The position numbers and the translations under genes are program-made. Source: DAOTYH01 sp034435015 (lineage in GTDB: Bacteria; Chloroflexota; Anaerolineae; Aggregatilineales; UBA3940). From it: a stretch of 13,557 nucleotides of DNA. The stretch spans positions 1 to 13,557 of the forward strand of contig DAOTYH010000116.1 of the NCBI GenBank assembly GCA_034435015.1. Reading direction: 5' to 3'. How positions within the stretch are numbered: the stretch's first letter is position 1; each line of letters starts with the position of its first letter. This document shows, in pieces, positions 7,785 through 13,557 of this stretch. The notes under the pieces were generated by a model. It was not told the DNA's origin, did no database searches, and worked only from the letters and a program-made list of their open reading frames with translations.

Positions 7785-7805
7785 TTAGCCCGGCTAACAA
7801 TTAGC
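7785..7805. promoter_or_regulatory. Candidate MarR operator, three alternating half-sites
   Basis: TTAGCC-C-GGCTAA (7785-7797) is a perfect palindrome, and a further TTAGC (7801-7805) forms a second inverted pair with the shared GCTAA. The half-site TTAGC/GCTAA resembles the SlyA (MarR family) consensus TTAGCAAGCTAA. The array spans about +1 to +20 of the predicted transcript, a classic place for a repressor. Binding by the adjacent MarR protein is inferred. Confidence 0.65.
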
Positions 7806-7810
7806 ACAGG

Positions 7811-7839
7811 AATATATCTCCCCCTCGTCTGCCTGTCAA
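7811..7839 (-). promoter_or_regulatory. Sigma70-type promoter of the marR-ABC operon
   Basis: On the minus strand TTGACA (7834-7839) and TATATT (7811-7816) are separated by exactly 17 bases. The -35 matches consensus fully and the -10 matches at five of six. The transcription start should fall near 7804, inside the TTAGC half-site array. This is the best promoter in the window and should drive marR, both ABC genes and perhaps the luxR-type gene. Confidence 0.8.
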
Positions 7840-7882
7840 GGGAAAAGACACAGTCATCTGCACCCTATGCCGATTGTTGACC

Positions 7883-7951
7883 GATTATCGCGCCTGCCCG
7901 GCACGGGGAGATCAGCCCTTAGAGGGGGGGATACTCAGAAGAAAGGCTAGG
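7883..7951 (-). repeat. 69-bp intergenic repeat, copy B
   Basis: This is the second copy of the element at 2329-2397, in the same orientation and without gaps. It lies about 44 bases upstream of the -35 box of the marR promoter, in the 288-base gap between marR and the stop of the TPR/YIP1 gene. Differences from copy A cluster in the middle; the first 21 bases and last 8 are identical. The palindrome of copy A is only partly kept here (TGCC-C-GGCA). Confidence 0.75.
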
Positions 7952-8030
7952 TTGAGAGAGCAGGAAGCCGCCGGCGCCGCAGAATCATCAGGGCCGGCCG
8001 GACATGAGGCAGTGAAATAGAATGGCTGGG

Positions 8031-8044
8031 GACCGGCTCCGGTC
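8031..8044. other. GACCGG-CT-CCGGTC palindrome just past the YIP1-like gene
   Basis: This perfect 6+2+6 palindrome begins 9 bases beyond the stop codon at 8053-8055. It could fold at the message end, but no T run follows in the direction of the gene. It may be a weak terminator or only a stability hairpin. Confidence 0.35.
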
Positions 8045-8052
8045 GTGTCAGG

Positions 8053-9417
8053 TCACCCGCCGGTGAGCGAGAGCAGAAAAGTCAACACGCGGCCTGCCCC
8101 AGCGATCATCCCCCACGCGATGCCCCCACTGAGGATCAGCACAAACAGGGAGGCCAGCGGATCAAAGCGCTGGACGACGCTCAGCGCGGCTGTCTGCATG
8201 ACAAGCTGATAGACCCGCAGGCCGGCCAGCATCACCAGCGCCACAGTCACCGGCACAAACGGCATCACCACGAACAGCGGCAACCCCACAAACTGGCTCA
8301 CCACGAGGGCGAGGGTCAGGGCGTGCATGGTCTCGAAGGCATCGCCCCGGCCGTTCAGCCAGCCGGATACCATGTTGGCCACAGTCGCATAGTACATCTG
8401 GCTCACGAAAAGCAGAGGGATGGCCGCCAAAGCATAGATCAGCGCCACACTGCCCAGCGAGTCGGCCAGCCAGATGAGGGCAAGCGAGGTGTTACTCTGG
8501 GCTTCACGGACGATCTGGCTTAGACCAACATAGGGATCATACAGCCCTAGTACCCGCAACCCCTCGATGGCGGGTTGAAGCATGGCCGGCGGTTGTAGGG
8601 TCTGGGTTTCACCCACCTGAGGGGCAAGCTCAAGCATGGAGGAAATCAACGGCGGCATCACCGACTGTCTGGCCAGCACCGCCAAGATGACCGCCAGCGC
8701 AAGGCCGCCCGCAATCTGGAGCAGGCCGGCGGCCAGAACGTTTATCATGATATGACCGAAGCCGCCCCGCCTGATCTCGTCCTGGAAGTCATGGCCGGTG
8801 TGCAGGAGAGCGATCTGAAGCCACACCAGCGACAGGTCACCCAGCGTGCGGGACGGCAGTTCTTCCTCAGGGATCGGCGGCCCGGCATACTCTGCCTCAG
8901 CCGGCGCCTCCGGCCATGCCCCTGCCTCATCCGCAGACGGGGCAGAGGAGGAAGAGGACGATGCGCCGGCAGTCCCGGCCAGAATATCATGCAGGTCAGA
9001 ACCGACAGCCTCAGGAGCCGCCGAACCAATTGGCCTGACAGAGGGAGTTGCTTCTATCTGACGGGGTATATCCTGCGTGAGGAAAGACAAGTCCGGTAAC
9101 AGGCCAGGGAGCACCGGCTCCAGGCCGGTGAGGGCATCATCGGCTTCCCCTGGTCGAGGAGGAGGCGAGACACCAAGCCGTTCCAGCGCCTGACGGGCGA
9201 TCTCGTTAGCGGGGTTGATGGTCAGGACGTTTTCCAGACAGATGATGCGCTCGATGTCCATATCCACGGCGGTGCTGAGCCACAGCCACGCCTGCTCGTG
9301 CATCTGATTCCGCTCAACCACCTGAGCGAGCTTCTCGCGTCCAGCCGCCCTGTCGCCGGCTCGGATGGCCGCCACGCCCTCACGGTACAGACGATCAAGG
9401 TCGAGCGGATCAGACAT
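8053..9417 (-). CDS. TPR-like N-terminus fused to YIP1-like membrane domain (paralogue 2)
   Basis: This 454-residue protein has three parts. Residues about 5-82 form a TPR-like helical repeat (RLYREGVAAIRAGD, then EQAWLWLS near 41 and CLENVLTINPANE near 60-72). Residues about 83-190 are a low-complexity linker rich in Pro, Ala, Glu and Ser, with a run of six Ser near 153-158. Residues about 220-450 hold about five hydrophobic segments in a YIP1-like arrangement. The likely site is the cytoplasmic membrane, with the repeat in the cytoplasm; the function is unknown. I chose the ATG at 9417 because AGGTGG lies 5 bases upstream; an in-frame GTG at 9426 is possible. It follows its paralogue by 15 bases and is surely co-transcribed. 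Similar repeat domains are, from memory, common in Chloroflexota. Confidence 0.88.
   Translation of the reverse strand: MSDPLDLDRLYREGVAAIRAGDRAAGREKLAQVVERNQMHEQAWLWLSTAVDMDIERIICLENVLTINPANEIARQALERLGVSPPPRPGEADDALTGLEPVLPGLLPDLSFLTQDIPRQIEATPSVRPIGSAAPEAVGSDLHDILAGTAGASSSSSSAPSADEAGAWPEAPAEAEYAGPPIPEEELPSRTLGDLSLVWLQIALLHTGHDFQDEIRRGGFGHIMINVLAAGLLQIAGGLALAVILAVLARQSVMPPLISSMLELAPQVGETQTLQPPAMLQPAIEGLRVLGLYDPYVGLSQIVREAQSNTSLALIWLADSLGSVALIYALAAIPLLFVSQMYYATVANMVSGWLNGRGDAFETMHALTLALVVSQFVGLPLFVVMPFVPVTVALVMLAGLRVYQLVMQTAALSVVQRFDPLASLFVLILSGGIAWGMIAGAGRVLTFLLSLTGG
9183..9405 (-). repeat. Direct repeat, copy in paralogue 2 (TPR-coding part)
   Basis: This stretch encodes the TPR-like domain and is clearly related at the DNA level to 10380-10602, at an offset of 1197 bases. 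It includes an identical run of 33 bases (9274-9306 and 10471-10503). It marks a tandem gene duplication. Confidence 0.8.
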
Positions 9418-9432
9418 GCCTGCCACCTGCCC

Positions 9433-10620
9433 TCAACGGCCCAGCAAAGACACCACGAAGCCGAGGCAACAGCCAAAAGCAGACAGTACCAGCCCCGTGA
9501 CAAACCATACCCCCAGCGCACGGAACACGCTGAAACTCGGATGAGCCGCCCTCAGCGCGTTGACCTCAACAGCGAGCCGGTATAAGGCAAGGACAAGCGA
9601 AGAAAAAAACAGCGCCAGGCTAAACGCGTCCAAAGACGGCGCGGTAAACACCACCCCGACCAGCAACAGGACAGGCAACAGGCCGGCTATCTGCTCGGCT
9701 ACGAAGGCAATCGTCCAGGCATGCAGGGTCTGAACGAAAGTTCCCTTGCCCCCCATCGCTTCGGCCACAAAATGTGCCACTGTCCCTTGAACGAGAGAGC
9801 CAATGGACATCATGAGCAGGCCAATCACAACCGCCGCTATGCCCGGCACAGCCATAGCCGCAAGCCGAGAGGGAATAAACTCAGGGGGCAGTCCCCTTCC
9901 TATCAGCCGCTGTATCCCGCCAAGGGGAGTTATAACCAGCACGAAGAGCAATACCAGGGTGATGCCGCTGAGCAGGCTTCCAAAGGCTAGATTCACCAGC
10001 ACGCGCCCAAAGTTTGCCGTCAGTACCTCAACACGGTAAGCACCGCCCCTCAACAGGACCAGCGCCGCCGCCCACGCATCCAGCAGATCAAGCAGATTAC
10101 GCTGAGGGAGGGGGCGGTCTTCTGGGGACGGCTCGGCTTGTGCCTCCAGCACGGGCTTACGCCATTCCTCTTCTGTTTCTTTCGAAAGTGACGCCGGGGA
10201 CGAAACCCGATCCTCAGAGGGAAATCCGGCAGGCCCAGCCTTTGGCTGAACCAGCCCGCCGGTTGACTCGACCGCGCCCAGCAGAGAGCCGCGTGCGGCA
10301 GGGATAGGGGGGTCAGGGATCAGCGGCGGCGGGGGCGGAGCCGGCTCTGAGGGGGGAGAAGCAGACCTCCTCAGCTTCTCCAGCCCGCGGCGGGCGGCCT
10401 CGTTGGCAGGGTTGATGGTCAGAACGTTCTCCAGGCAGATCACGCGGTCTTCGTTCGTCTCCACAGCGGCGCTGAGCCACAGCCACGCCTGCTCGTGCAT
10501 CTGGTCCCGTTCGACCACCTCCATGAGTTTCTCACGCCCGGATGCCTTATCTCCGGCCCGGATGGCCGCGACCCCTTCCCGGTACAGACGATCAATATCT
10601 GAGTCAGAGGTTGTGGTCAT
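9433..10620 (-). CDS. TPR-like N-terminus fused to YIP1-like membrane domain (paralogue 1)
   Basis: This 395-residue protein is the paralogue of the next gene downstream. Residues 8-83 hold the same TPR-like repeat (DRLYREGVAAIRAGD, EQAWLWLS at 43-50, CLENVLTINPANE at 62-74). Residues about 84-175 are a Pro-rich linker, and 205-392 hold about five hydrophobic segments of YIP1-like type. The frame extends back to a GTG at 10704, but those 28 residues do not match the paralogue and would lie across the fhs terminator, so I use the ATG at 10620. No Shine-Dalgarno sequence is visible before it. TATAGA ends 9 bases before the ATG, so a leaderless message is possible. The function is unknown; it is probably a membrane protein with a cytoplasmic helical adaptor. 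Confidence 0.88.
   Translation of the reverse strand: MTTTSDSDIDRLYREGVAAIRAGDKASGREKLMEVVERDQMHEQAWLWLSAAVETNEDRVICLENVLTINPANEAARRGLEKLRRSASPPSEPAPPPPPLIPDPPIPAARGSLLGAVESTGGLVQPKAGPAGFPSEDRVSSPASLSKETEEEWRKPVLEAQAEPSPEDRPLPQRNLLDLLDAWAAALVLLRGGAYRVEVLTANFGRVLVNLAFGSLLSGITLVLLFVLVITPLGGIQRLIGRGLPPEFIPSRLAAMAVPGIAAVVIGLLMMSIGSLVQGTVAHFVAEAMGGKGTFVQTLHAWTIAFVAEQIAGLLPVLLLVGVVFTAPSLDAFSLALFFSSLVLALYRLAVEVNALRAAHPSFSVFRALGVWFVTGLVLSAFGCCLGFVVSLLGR
10380..10602 (-). repeat. Direct repeat, copy in paralogue 1 (TPR-coding part)
   Basis: This is the partner of 9183-9405 and has the same offset throughout. The linker and membrane parts of the two genes have diverged far more, so the repeat domain is under stronger constraint or has been kept alike by recombination. 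Confidence 0.8.
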
Positions 10621-10636
10621 ACTATCTAGTCTATAC

Positions 10637-10683
10637 AAAAATAAAATCTGCGCAGGGGGATGTTTGTACCCCTTCTGCGCAGA
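10637..10683 (-). terminator. Intrinsic terminator after fhs
   Basis: On the minus strand the arms TCTGCGCAG and CTGCGCAGA, extended by GGGG/CCCC inside, close over a loop of about nine bases. TTTTATTTTT (10637-10646) follows directly. This is the clearest terminator in the window and should end the fhs transcript 16 bases before the next gene's ATG. Confidence 0.9.
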
Positions 10684-10703
10684 AGATGGACAATAGCCAA
10701 ACA

Positions 10704-12476
10704 CTAGAACAGGCCGATGATCTTGCCGGTCTCTAGATCAATATCAATGTCCATGTAGGCGGCGTGAGTGGCCAGACCGGGCATGGTGCTCATCTTGCCG
10801 ATCAACGGATAGATGAAGCCCGCCCCTGCGCTGGCCCGCACCTCACGCACTGGAATATCGAATCCGGCAGGCGCTCCCTTGATGTTAGGATCAGCCGTGA
10901 AGCTCAGGTGGGTCTTAGCCATGCAGATCGGCAGGTTGCCAAAGCCCGCCTGCTCATACTTGGCGATCTGTTCATCAGCCAACGGGCTGTAGCTGACACT
11001 GGCCGCGCCGTAAATCTCCTTAGCGATGGTCTCGATCTTCTGCTTGATAGGCCACTCCAGCGGATAGAGGAACTTGAAGTTGCTGGGCTTCTCGCAGGCC
11101 GCCACGACTGCCTCAGCCAGCGCCACAGCACCTTTGCCGCCTTCGGCCCAGTGCGTGCTCCGAACAGCTACCTCAGCCCCTTGAGAGGCCGCATACTCGC
11201 GCACCATCTCCAGTTCGGCATCCGTGTCATCCTTGAAGCCGTTCACTGCCACCACCACCGGTATCCCGAACTTGAGGGCATTCTGGATATGCCGCCCCAG
11301 ATTCGGCAAGCCGGCCTCCAGAAGCTGGAGATTTTCTTTAGTGTAGGCCTCATCCAGCGGTTTGCCGGGCGTCACCTTGGGGCCGCCGCCGTGCATCTTG
11401 AGTGCACGCACGGTGGCTACCAGCACCACGCAGTTGGGGATCAAGCCCGAATAACGGCACTTGATGTTGAAGAACTTCTCCATGCCAATATCGGCGCCGA
11501 AGCCGCTCTCGGTGACCACGTAGTCAGCCAGCTTGAGCGCGATCTGGTCAGCTACGATGGACGAGTTGCCATGAGCAATGTTGGCAAACGGCCCGGCATG
11601 GACAAAGGCAGGCTGTCCTTCGAGCGTCTGCATCAGGTTGGGCATGATGGCGTCCTTCATCAGGACGGTAACAGCCCCTGCCACCTTCAATTGCTCCAGC
11701 GTGACGGGGTTGCCCTTCTTGTCCAGCCCTACCACCGCCCGGCCAATGCGCTCGCGCATATCCTTCAGGCTGGTAGTCAGCGCTAGGATGGCCATGATCT
11801 CGCTGGCAACGGTGATGTCATACCCCGTCTCACGCGGGAAGATCGGGCTGGGAGAGCCGTCCGCCATGAGGCGCTCTTCATCCCCTAAGCCGACCTGAAT
11901 CCGGCGGAGCATCCGGTCGCACACGTCCACCACACGATTCCAGGTGATGGTGGCGGGATCAATATCCAGGCGCGTCAGCCCGGCCTTAGCCAGCCCTTCA
12001 TCCGATTGGCGGCTCTCATGGAACATACGGGTATCCAGTGCCGCCGCAACCAGATTGTGAGCCGCTGTGATGGCATGAATATCGCCCGTCAGGTGGAGGT
12101 TAAAATCCTCCATGGGGATGATCTGGCTGTAGCCGCCGCCCGCCGCACCGCCCTTGATGTTGAAGGTCGGCCCCATGCTGGGCTGACGGATGCAGGCTAC
12201 CACATTCTTGCCCAGCTCAGACCCCATGGCCTGAACAAGCCCGACGGTAGTCGTCGTCTTGCCTTCACCAAGCGGGGTAGGCGTGATGGCCGTCACGTCA
12301 ATGTACTTGCCCTGCGGACGATCCTTGAACTTTTCGAGCACATCCAGATGGACTTTGGCTTTGTACTTCCCGTAGAGTTCAAGGTCGTCTTCGGTAAGGC
12401 CAAGTTTCTCGGCGATCTCAAGGATGGGACGGATATCCGCGGCTTGTGCAATTTCGATGTCGCTGGGTACTGTCAT
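10704..12476 (-). CDS. fhs: Formate-tetrahydrofolate ligase (formyl-THF synthetase)
   Basis: This 590-residue enzyme joins formate to tetrahydrofolate using ATP to give 10-formyl-THF, in cytoplasmic one-carbon metabolism and in the methyl branch of the Wood-Ljungdahl pathway. The P-loop TPLGEGKTT is at 67-75. Other family stretches are RQPSMGPTFNIKGGAAGGGYSQ in pieces from 98, ETGYDITVASEIMAIL, AFVHAGPFANIAHGNSS and ADYVVTESGFGADIGMEKFF. Length is slightly above the usual ~555-560, with about 20 extra residues at the N-terminus. I use the ATG at 12476, with GGAG six bases upstream; the frame runs on to 12563 but that part is not family-like. The gene has its own terminator and a probable promoter, so it is likely transcribed alone. 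No folD, metF or other folate gene is in the window. Confidence 0.97.
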   Translation of the reverse strand: MTVPSDIEIAQAADIRPILEIAEKLGLTEDDLELYGKYKAKVHLDVLEKFKDRPQGKYIDVTAITPTPLGEGKTTTTVGLVQAMGSELGKNVVACIRQPSMGPTFNIKGGAAGGGYSQIIPMEDFNLHLTGDIHAITAAHNLVAAALDTRMFHESRQSDEGLAKAGLTRLDIDPATITWNRVVDVCDRMLRRIQVGLGDEERLMADGSPSPIFPRETGYDITVASEIMAILALTTSLKDMRERIGRAVVGLDKKGNPVTLEQLKVAGAVTVLMKDAIMPNLMQTLEGQPAFVHAGPFANIAHGNSSIVADQIALKLADYVVTESGFGADIGMEKFFNIKCRYSGLIPNCVVLVATVRALKMHGGGPKVTPGKPLDEAYTKENLQLLEAGLPNLGRHIQNALKFGIPVVVAVNGFKDDTDAELEMVREYAASQGAEVAVRSTHWAEGGKGAVALAEAVVAACEKPSNFKFLYPLEWPIKQKIETIAKEIYGAASVSYSPLADEQIAKYEQAGFGNLPICMAKTHLSFTADPNIKGAPAGFDIPVREVRASAGAGFIYPLIGKMSTMPGLATHAAYMDIDIDLETGKIIGLF

Positions 12477-12516
12477 CTTTTTCTCCTGCAAGTGTATTTG
12501 GGAAGAACCTTCTAAA

Positions 12517-12538
12517 GCGTCACTAGAGGCCATGACGC
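12517..12538 (-). other. Hairpin in the fhs leader
   Basis: GCGTCA and TGACGC form a six-base stem around a ten-base loop, about 40 bases before the fhs start and inside the predicted 5' leader. I do not recognise a riboswitch. No alternative terminator or T tract is present. Confidence 0.35.
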
Positions 12539-12566
12539 CCGTATGCCAAAGCGGATCACACACATT

Positions 12567-12594
12567 ATTCTATGATAAAGTGTTTCCTCCTCAA
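12567..12594 (-). promoter_or_regulatory. Probable promoter of fhs
   Basis: On the minus strand TTGAGG (12589-12594) and TAGAAT (12567-12572) are separated by 16 bases. The -10 matches consensus at five of six and the -35 at four of six. The start would be near 12560, giving a leader of about 83 bases. Confidence 0.5.
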
Positions 12595-12610
12595 AATGTA
12601 CCGGCAGGGA

Positions 12611-12639
12611 TCACATTATGACTGTGACAAATGTGACAA
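12611..12639. promoter_or_regulatory. Repeated TGTGACAA motif upstream of the fhs promoter
   Basis: TGTGACAA occurs twice in direct order (12623-12630 and 12632-12639), and TCACA (12611-12615) forms an inverted pair with the first copy. The cluster lies about 50-80 bases upstream of the predicted fhs start, a usual place for an activator. The TGTGA half-site recalls CRP/FNR-type sites, but the order (TCACA first) is the reverse of theirs, so the binding protein is unknown. Confidence 0.4.
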
Positions 12640-12675
12640 TTTTGGAGCATGTCAGCCGGTGTTAGTCATTCGGTG

Positions 12676-13557
12676 TTAAGGTGCAGGCACGATCAGCCCG
12701 TCCAGCAGGACGCGGTTGTCCACGGGCAGGCCGTCCGGGCCAAGCACATTCAGGCGGGTATTTGTCCCCAACAGGTAGAGGCCGATCTCAAGCTGATAGT
12801 TACCGGCGGGAGCATCCGCCTCCAAGCGGACCAGATACGGGTCGGTGACGTTTTCGCCGGCCTGCCAGGCACTGGTCGGATACGTTCCCTGCACCGGCCA
12901 CGCATCAACCTGCCCATGCAGACGCCCATCCGGCCCCAGCAGATGCACAAAGACGGTGTAATCAGCCTGCATGCGGCGCAGGGCCTGCCAGTGCAGGGTC
13001 ACGGGGATAACCTGCCCCGGCTGTACCTGCCCGGCCTGAAACTCGACGCCGGTCAACAGAATCTGGTTGTCGAAGTTGGCAAGGGCCTGCACGGCGGCTC
13101 CCTCTGCAAGATGGGTGATCCCCAGCCGGCATGAAACAGCAGGGGGAGACAGCCATCCGCACCGCAGAGACGGGCCGGCCAGCACCCACTGGATGGTCTC
13201 TCCCGACTCAGATTCCACTGCTCGGAGTGTCAAGCCGCCAATCGGCAGGGGATGGGTCTCACCGCCGGCCAGGGTGCTTTCCACCCACAGGCCTTGATCG
13301 TCAACCTGCCAGCTCGTGACGACGCTCACCATACCGCCAGAGGCACGCTCCGGTATATCCACGCCGGTCAGTGCCCCGCCCGGAAACGAGACCGCGGCGG
13401 GGCGTCCGGCAACAGGCAGTCTGCCGGGCGGCGGCACGACGTGCAGGGTCATGACATCAGCCCACTCCCCTCCCGCAGTCAACGGCGCCAGCTCAGCCGA
13501 AAAAGGAGGGGACAGCGCAACCTGAAGCATGTACTCACCGGGCTGGAGGGTGTACGG
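12676..13557 (-). CDS. C-terminal part of a beta-sandwich protein (5' end outside window)
   Basis: The open frame continues through the right edge: the last 27 bases translate in frame as PYTLQPGEY before the first Met at 13530, so that Met is internal. The visible 293 residues look like an extracellular beta-sandwich with at least two related units. YTLQPGEYMLQVALSPPFS at the edge resembles DAPAGNYQLEIGLY near the C-terminus. The last unit has DYTVFVHLLGPDGRLHGQ, a GTYPTSAW stretch and NVTDPYLVRL. From memory, such units end large Chloroflexota membrane proteins of the glycosyltransferase-39-like type, but no membrane helix is visible here. The stop is TAA. The coding call is firm; the function of the whole protein cannot be told from this part. 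Confidence 0.82.
   Translation of the reverse strand, partial: PYTLQPGEYMLQVALSPPFSAELAPLTAGGEWADVMTLHVVPPPGRLPVAGRPAAVSFPGGALTGVDIPERASGGMVSVVTSWQVDDQGLWVESTLAGGETHPLPIGGLTLRAVESESGETIQWVLAGPSLRCGWLSPPAVSCRLGITHLAEGAAVQALANFDNQILLTGVEFQAGQVQPGQVIPVTLHWQALRRMQADYTVFVHLLGPDGRLHGQVDAWPVQGTYPTSAWQAGENVTDPYLVRLEADAPAGNYQLEIGLYLLGTNTRLNVLGPDGLPVDNRVLLDGLIVPAP

Noticed and set aside
7765..7800. TTG at 7800 as the marR start
   Set aside because: It lies within a few bases of the predicted transcription start and has no ribosome site. The TTG at 7764 has GGAGG at 5 bases.
10621..10704. GTG at 10704 as the start of the first TPR-YIP1 gene, overlapping the fhs stop as TAGTG
   Set aside because: The added residues do not match the paralogue and are encoded by the terminator hairpin, so the ATG at 10620 is far more likely.
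10764..11786. Long open frame on the plus strand opposite fhs (340 codons)
   Set aside because: It is the antisense of a highly conserved enzyme gene in GC-rich DNA. There is no recognisable domain and no independent support.
12477..12563. N-terminal extension of fhs beginning at 12563
   Set aside because: The extra 29 residues are not family-like and overlap the predicted promoter and leader. The ATG at 12476 has a good ribosome site.

Overview
The window reads as a piece of a Chloroflexota chromosome, most likely an Anaerolineae-type lineage. This is inferred from the GC-rich composition, the paralogous proteins with the 'EQAWLWLS...CLENVLTINP' helical-repeat N-terminus fused to a YIP1-like membrane domain, the HtrA-like protease with an MYPGFSGGPLV active-site loop, and the 'DYTVFVHLLGPDG' beta-sandwich protein. 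All are types I associate with that phylum, but no search was possible. Every convincing gene lies on the minus strand, so the layout is described from right to left, in the direction of transcription.

Right edge (12676-13557): the C-terminal part of a beta-sandwich protein whose 5' end is outside the window. After a leader with a candidate promoter and upstream repeats comes fhs, formate-tetrahydrofolate ligase (10704-12476), closed by a strong intrinsic terminator (10637-10683). Immediately beyond are two tandem paralogues (9433-10620 and 8053-9417). Each has an N-terminal TPR-like helical repeat, a Pro/Ser-rich linker and a YIP1-like multispanning domain, and their first ~220 bp still form a direct DNA repeat.

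Centre (7811 down to about 2408): a drug-efflux-type operon. A near-consensus sigma70 promoter (TTGACA-N17-TATATT) is followed by a perfect TTAGCC-C-GGCTAA palindrome over the predicted transcription start. Then come a MarR-family regulator (probable TTG start at 7764), two ABC half-transporters and a NarL/LuxR-type regulator with a degenerate receiver domain. The two ABC proteins overlap by one base and carry complementary defects: one has Walker-B Asp and H-loop Gln, the other has a degenerate signature motif. That is the pattern of a heterodimeric exporter with one consensus and one degenerate ATP site. The first subunit also has a ~170-residue extracellular insertion.

Left part (2287 down to 141): an S1C/HtrA-like serine protease with a PDZ domain, no signal peptide and an unusual His/Pro-rich loop; a SufU/IscU-type Fe-S scaffold; and, overlapping it by ATGA, a single-pass membrane protein with a concanavalin/LamG-like domain.

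The least explained feature is a 69-bp intergenic element found twice (2329-2397 and 7883-7951), ungapped, about 83% identical and in the same orientation. One copy lies upstream of the protease and one upstream of the marR promoter. No tRNA, rRNA, CRISPR array, transposase or phage gene was seen. Most of the window is housekeeping plus one efflux operon; the real oddities are regulatory and architectural rather than a new multi-gene system.
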